Source: a bacterium (GTDB lineage Bacteria > Bacteroidota > Bacteroidia > B-17B0 > Aurantibacillaceae). From it: a DNA stretch of 53,025 bases. This document shows positions 49,955-53,025 of this stretch, one piece after another. Under the pieces are notes generated by a model. That model was not told the DNA's origin, ran no database searches, and saw only the letters and a program-made list of their open reading frames with translations. How positions within the stretch are numbered: position 1 is the stretch's first letter; every line of letters starts with the position of its first letter. The stretch spans positions 1 to 53,025 of the forward strand of contig JAQSCW010000001.1 in the NCBI GenBank assembly GCA_029945625.1, given 5' to 3'. The translations under genes were made by a program, and so were the position numbers.

Positions 49955-51361
49955 CTAACCCAACAGCACCTTCTTCGTCTCGGCCAGAATATCATTGGCG
50001 AGATCCTGAGTAGCAGCCTCGGCATAAACGCGAAGCACAGGTTCGGTGCCACTGGCACGAATCATCATCCAAGTATTTTCATCGAAAAAGAATTTATAGC
50101 CATCGAGATCATCCACACGTGATACCTTGTATTTTCCAAAGTTTTTATACGCGCCACTTTTGCAATTACTAAGTACTCTTGCCTTAATCGTTTCATCAAT
50201 GTTCAAGTCGTTACGTTCAAAACAAAATGTTCCAGTAATGGCATAAACTTCTTCTATCAATTGATTAAGCGTCTTACCTGTTTTAGCCATAAATTCCCAA
50301 ATGGTAATGCCCATCCAAATACCATCGCGCTCGGGGATATGTCCCTTAATGGCAATACCGCCGCTTTCTTCCCCACCAACCAGCACATCTTCGTTCACCA
50401 TGATGCTGCAAATGTACTTGAACCCTATCTTCACCACCTCTAATGGCAAGCCATAGTGTTCACACATGTTCTTAATTTTTACGGTGGTACTAAACGCCAC
50501 TGCCACCTTGCCGCTCATCTTTTTGTAGTGCACGAGGTAATGGATCAACAACAAAATTATATGATGTGAATCCACAAAGTGTCCCTTGTTGTCATAAAGG
50601 CCTATTCGATCTGCATCACCATCGGTAGCTAAACCGCAGGAAATGTTTCCCTTTTCCTTTATAAAATTGCTGAACTCAATCAGGTTCTTATGGATGGGTT
50701 CAGGAGCCTGACCGTGAAAACCGGGATTTTGATCACAATGTAATTTATGAATCTCAGGGAACAAACGCTGCATCACGCGCTGCCCGGCACCATACATCGC
50801 ATCGTAGGCCAGGTGTAGTCCCGAGTTTTTAATGGCGGCCAAATCGAAACTTTCTTCCACATGTTTAATATACATGTCTTCGAGGGGAGCGGTTTCCAAT
50901 TGCCCTTTTTTTCTTGCGTCCTCCAAATTTACTGATGTCCAATTTGTAGTTGCCGAATCGGGAATAATGTCTTCGATCTCTTGTACTAATTCCGGACCTA
51001 AGGGTCCGCCATAACTTCCTTTAATTTTATACCCATTATAACTGGGAGGATTATGGCTCGCCGTGATGATGATACCCAGACTTGCCTTGTATTTGACAGC
51101 TCCAAGAGAAATCATGGGCGTGCTGATGAAATCGTTTGACAAAAACACCTTAACGCCATTGGCTATAAATACCTTGGCGGCCGTTTCGGCAAACAATTCG
51201 CCTGCAAAACGGGTATCGTGGCCTAAAACCACACTTGGGTTTTTACTGGTTTTTAATAACCATTTAGCAGTGGCTTCTGCTACACGCGCCACATTATCTA
51301 CTGTAAACTCCTTCGCTATTATCGCTCTCCAGCCATCGGTGCCAAATTTTATCTTCGTCAT
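49955..51361 (-). CDS. Phosphoglucomutase/phosphomannomutase
   Basis: 468 residues from the ATG giving MTKIKFGTDGWRAII; the frame is open 21 codons upstream but the fold starts here. It interconverts hexose 1- and 6-phosphates for glycan and cell-wall precursors. Phosphoserine loop ITASHNP with Ser102, metal loop DGDADR (247-252), sugar loop GEESGG (about 333-338), and phosphate-binding RASGTEPVLRVY near the C terminus are all intact. The specific sugar (glucose, mannose or glucosamine) cannot be told from motifs alone. Confidence 0.93.
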   Translation of the reverse strand: MTKIKFGTDGWRAIIAKEFTVDNVARVAEATAKWLLKTSKNPSVVLGHDTRFAGELFAETAAKVFIANGVKVFLSNDFISTPMISLGAVKYKASLGIIITASHNPPSYNGYKIKGSYGGPLGPELVQEIEDIIPDSATTNWTSVNLEDARKKGQLETAPLEDMYIKHVEESFDLAAIKNSGLHLAYDAMYGAGQRVMQRLFPEIHKLHCDQNPGFHGQAPEPIHKNLIEFSNFIKEKGNISCGLATDGDADRIGLYDNKGHFVDSHHIILLLIHYLVHYKKMSGKVAVAFSTTVKIKNMCEHYGLPLEVVKIGFKYICSIMVNEDVLVGGEESGGIAIKGHIPERDGIWMGITIWEFMAKTGKTLNQLIEEVYAITGTFCFERNDLNIDETIKARVLSNCKSGAYKNFGKYKVSRVDDLDGYKFFFDENTWMMIRASGTEPVLRVYAEAATQDLANDILAETKKVLLG

Positions 51362-51491
51362 AGTGTTGTGAAATAAGGCAGTAAAAATAATTAAAATCCT
51401 GCAAGGGATGGTCATTTTTGGCAAATAGGGGGGCCTCTAATTCTCCATTTTGGTTAACAATGCATGTTTTATATCTTAATTTTTGGTGTTC

Positions 51492-51521
51492 TTGCTAAAA
51501 TGCCGAATATCCCTATCTTTG
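51492..51521 (+). promoter_or_regulatory. Bacteroidota-type promoter of the OmpA-family gene
   Basis: TTG at 51492-51494, a 19-base spacer and TATCTTTG at 51514-51521: a near-ideal match to the Bacteroidota consensus. The ATG at 51537 follows 15 bases later, giving a very short leader. Confidence 0.75.
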
Positions 51522-51536
51522 AAAATACCCTCCAAA

Positions 51537-52775
51537 ATGAAGCAATTACTTCTTAGCTCTTTCTTTGTGATCCTACGCTCCTTTTGCGGTCTGATGGACC
51601 TGCATTCACAGTCAGTCATCAATACAGGAGAAGTGTTTCATGAAACTTTAAAATTTTCTGATCCGGGTAATTCCGTTACCGCCCTAAAAATTCCATCCGA
51701 TTCCTGCATGTTGCTGTACCGTTACCGCGGCAATAATTGGCTTATGGATACCAAAGACAGTATCGCACAGGTGGAAGCCATCGTACAGGAATTACAAAAG
51801 AACAATTTTTTCAAAAAGTTGATAGTGGTTTGCTACTCCTACAACCGTGATAAATTTCTGAACTACTCCAACAAACCTGATTTTCAGTCGGGCGCCACTT
51901 ACCGGGTAAGAAATTACTTTTTAAACGATAGAAATCCACCGCGGTTATTACGGAGCGGCAAACTGGTGCTCCTTAACCGAAAAGGAAAAGTAATGTCTTA
52001 TTCTAATTTCGTGGCGGGATTTAATTACGTGCATAAAGAACAAACCACGCGTATGATCGCCAAATTGCTCACCGAAAAAAATGGGAAACAAGTTCCTCTG
52101 ATCAATGCTACTATTGTGGTGGAGTCTGATAAATTGCCAAACAAAGCTGTTTTTACAAGAACCAATAAATTTGGTGATTTTGAGTTGACCTTACCCGAAA
52201 ATATCGACGAAGGCACCATGAAGATCACCAGTCTAGATAAAAGCGTGGAATCGGTGATCATTGCCAATGTGCAAGGCGTGGAGCAAAAACGATTGAGCGG
52301 AAAAGACGGAAGTTTTGAGTACAAATTAATTGAAGCCGATTTTGCACGATTATCCGATGCGGATCTGGAAGAAGACCTTTCTCTTGCATTTAACACGTTT
52401 ATGGGGTCGGGTGATAAAGAATTCAGGCGCTCCGAATTTATCAATTACGATTTGGGCATGTATAAACTGGAAGACAGTTCCAAAGTGATACTCGATAAAA
52501 TCGCAAACATACTCACCGATCATCCTTCTGTTGCTCTTGAGGTGATTTCACATACCGATGCCCAGGGTGATGATAAATCGAATATGGAACTGTCGGAAAA
52601 AAGATCTTTAAGCGTAGTGAGTTATATGATCTTAATCGGGGTCCACAAAGATCGCCTCAGCTATACCGGCAAAGGCGAAACGGAGATTCGCAACCGTTGT
52701 GCGAATGGCGTAGAATGTTCTCCAAGAGAGCATCGTTATAATCGCCGAACGGAGTTCCGGTTCTATAAAAAATAA
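51537..52775 (+). CDS. OmpA-family outer-membrane protein
   Basis: 412 residues from the ATG giving MKQLLLSSFFVILRSFCG, a signal peptide. The frame is open 18 codons further up, but that would place the start within the promoter. Residues about 40-170 are an unassigned alpha/beta region. About 180-255 resembles a carboxypeptidase-like beta domain (LINATIVVESDKLPNKAVFTRTNKFGDFELTLPENIDEGTMKI). About 300-412 is the OmpA peptidoglycan-binding domain (LDKIANILTDHPSVALEVISHTDAQGDD ... LSEKRSLSVVSYM ... YNRRTEFRFYKK). It probably ties the outer membrane to the wall. Single gene. Confidence 0.88.
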   Translation: MKQLLLSSFFVILRSFCGLMDLHSQSVINTGEVFHETLKFSDPGNSVTALKIPSDSCMLLYRYRGNNWLMDTKDSIAQVEAIVQELQKNNFFKKLIVVCYSYNRDKFLNYSNKPDFQSGATYRVRNYFLNDRNPPRLLRSGKLVLLNRKGKVMSYSNFVAGFNYVHKEQTTRMIAKLLTEKNGKQVPLINATIVVESDKLPNKAVFTRTNKFGDFELTLPENIDEGTMKITSLDKSVESVIIANVQGVEQKRLSGKDGSFEYKLIEADFARLSDADLEEDLSLAFNTFMGSGDKEFRRSEFINYDLGMYKLEDSSKVILDKIANILTDHPSVALEVISHTDAQGDDKSNMELSEKRSLSVVSYMILIGVHKDRLSYTGKGETEIRNRCANGVECSPREHRYNRRTEFRFYKK

Positions 52776-52849
52776 TTTACGTTTATTTCTTGCGGCCTAA
52801 TCTTTCCGAAAACTGCTGTTGCCTTCTGCCAATTACCCCCAGCCAGCCG

Positions 52850-53025
52850 CCACCTCCTAAGTGCTCCTCAGTGACCTCAGCGCCTTAGTGGTTTCTGCCC
52901 CCTGCCAATTGTCAACTGCCCACCACCTCCTCCTAAGTGCTCCTTAGTGACCTCAGTGCCTTAGTGGTTTCTGCCAATTGTCAACTGCCCACCACCTCCT
53001 CCTAAGTGCTCCTTAGTGACCTCAG
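52850..53025. repeat. Direct repeats of 69-73 bases at the window end
   Basis: Units start at 52850, 52923 and 52992 (the last cut by the window). Each contains CCACCTCC, CTAAGTGCTCC, AGTGACCTCAG and CCTTAGTGGTTTCTGCC; the first two complete units end with CAATTGTCAACTGCCCA. The second and third units are identical as far as seen (34 bases). Read on the minus strand this is the CACTAAGG / CACTGAGG kind of degenerate repeat, related in style to the CACAGAGGAC units elsewhere. No gene. Confidence 0.8.

Overview
The window comes from a chromosome of a Bacteroidota bacterium. The evidence is a PorP/SprF-like outer-membrane protein, a type IX secretion (T9SS) type A tail on one protein and a type B (gliding-associated) C-terminal domain on another, two OmpA-like proteins, a TonB-dependent receptor paired with a DUF5689-like lipoprotein, DUF6089- and PepSY-like proteins, and promoters of the TTG-N19..21-TAnnTTTG type. 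The order or genus cannot be fixed from this sequence. No phage, plasmid, IS element, CRISPR array or rRNA operon was seen.

Layout. 1-5.4 kb: a cyanophycin locus with the synthetase cphA (-), the cyanophycinase cphB (+) and an isoaspartyl peptidase/asparaginase (-), among hairpin-forming intergenic repeats. 5.4-7.0 kb: two small envelope proteins. 7.0-15.0 kb: a little-understood metabolic block. It holds a minus operon (epimerase, DUF454 membrane protein, acyl carrier protein), a divergent plus operon (nucleotidyltransferase-like protein and two tandem thymidylate-kinase-like P-loop kinases), a convergent fatty-acid desaturase, and a fusion of class I-like HMG-CoA reductase with an aminoglycoside-phosphotransferase-like kinase. 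15-18.6 kb: aldo/keto reductase, a small unknown gene, a glycosyltransferase and dispersed repeats. 18.7-22.4 kb: tRNA-Arg followed by an AT-rich, gene-poor stretch with a self-inhibited Fic AMP-transferase behind an operator-rich promoter and a secreted RCC1 beta-propeller. A 61-bp piece of the fic control region is duplicated on the far side of the propeller gene.

22.5-30.9 kb is mostly housekeeping: AI-2E family permease, a DUF302/ferredoxin/U32-peptidase operon, dapD, cmk, purA, lgt and purN. 31-36 kb: a divergent locus with a secreted endonuclease/phosphatase, a TonB-dependent receptor and a DUF5689-like lipoprotein, probably for scavenging an extracellular phosphate or nucleic-acid substrate. 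36.2-43.9 kb: an operon for a 1539-residue T9SS adhesin (two ice-binding-like DUF3494 domains, ten near-identical Ig-like repeats, type B sorting domain), its PorP/SprF-like partner and an OmpA/PD40 protein. 44-53 kb: an AsmA/DUF748 protein, small unknown proteins, an FAD oxidoreductase fused to a Rieske domain, a phosphohexomutase, an OmpA-family protein and a 69-73-bp direct repeat running off the window edge.

The parts most worth following up are the nucleotidyltransferase/kinase/kinase operon with its ACP and desaturase neighbours, the HMG-CoA reductase-kinase fusion, the ice-binding-like adhesin operon, the complete cyanophycin cycle, and the fic operator array with its duplicated copy.
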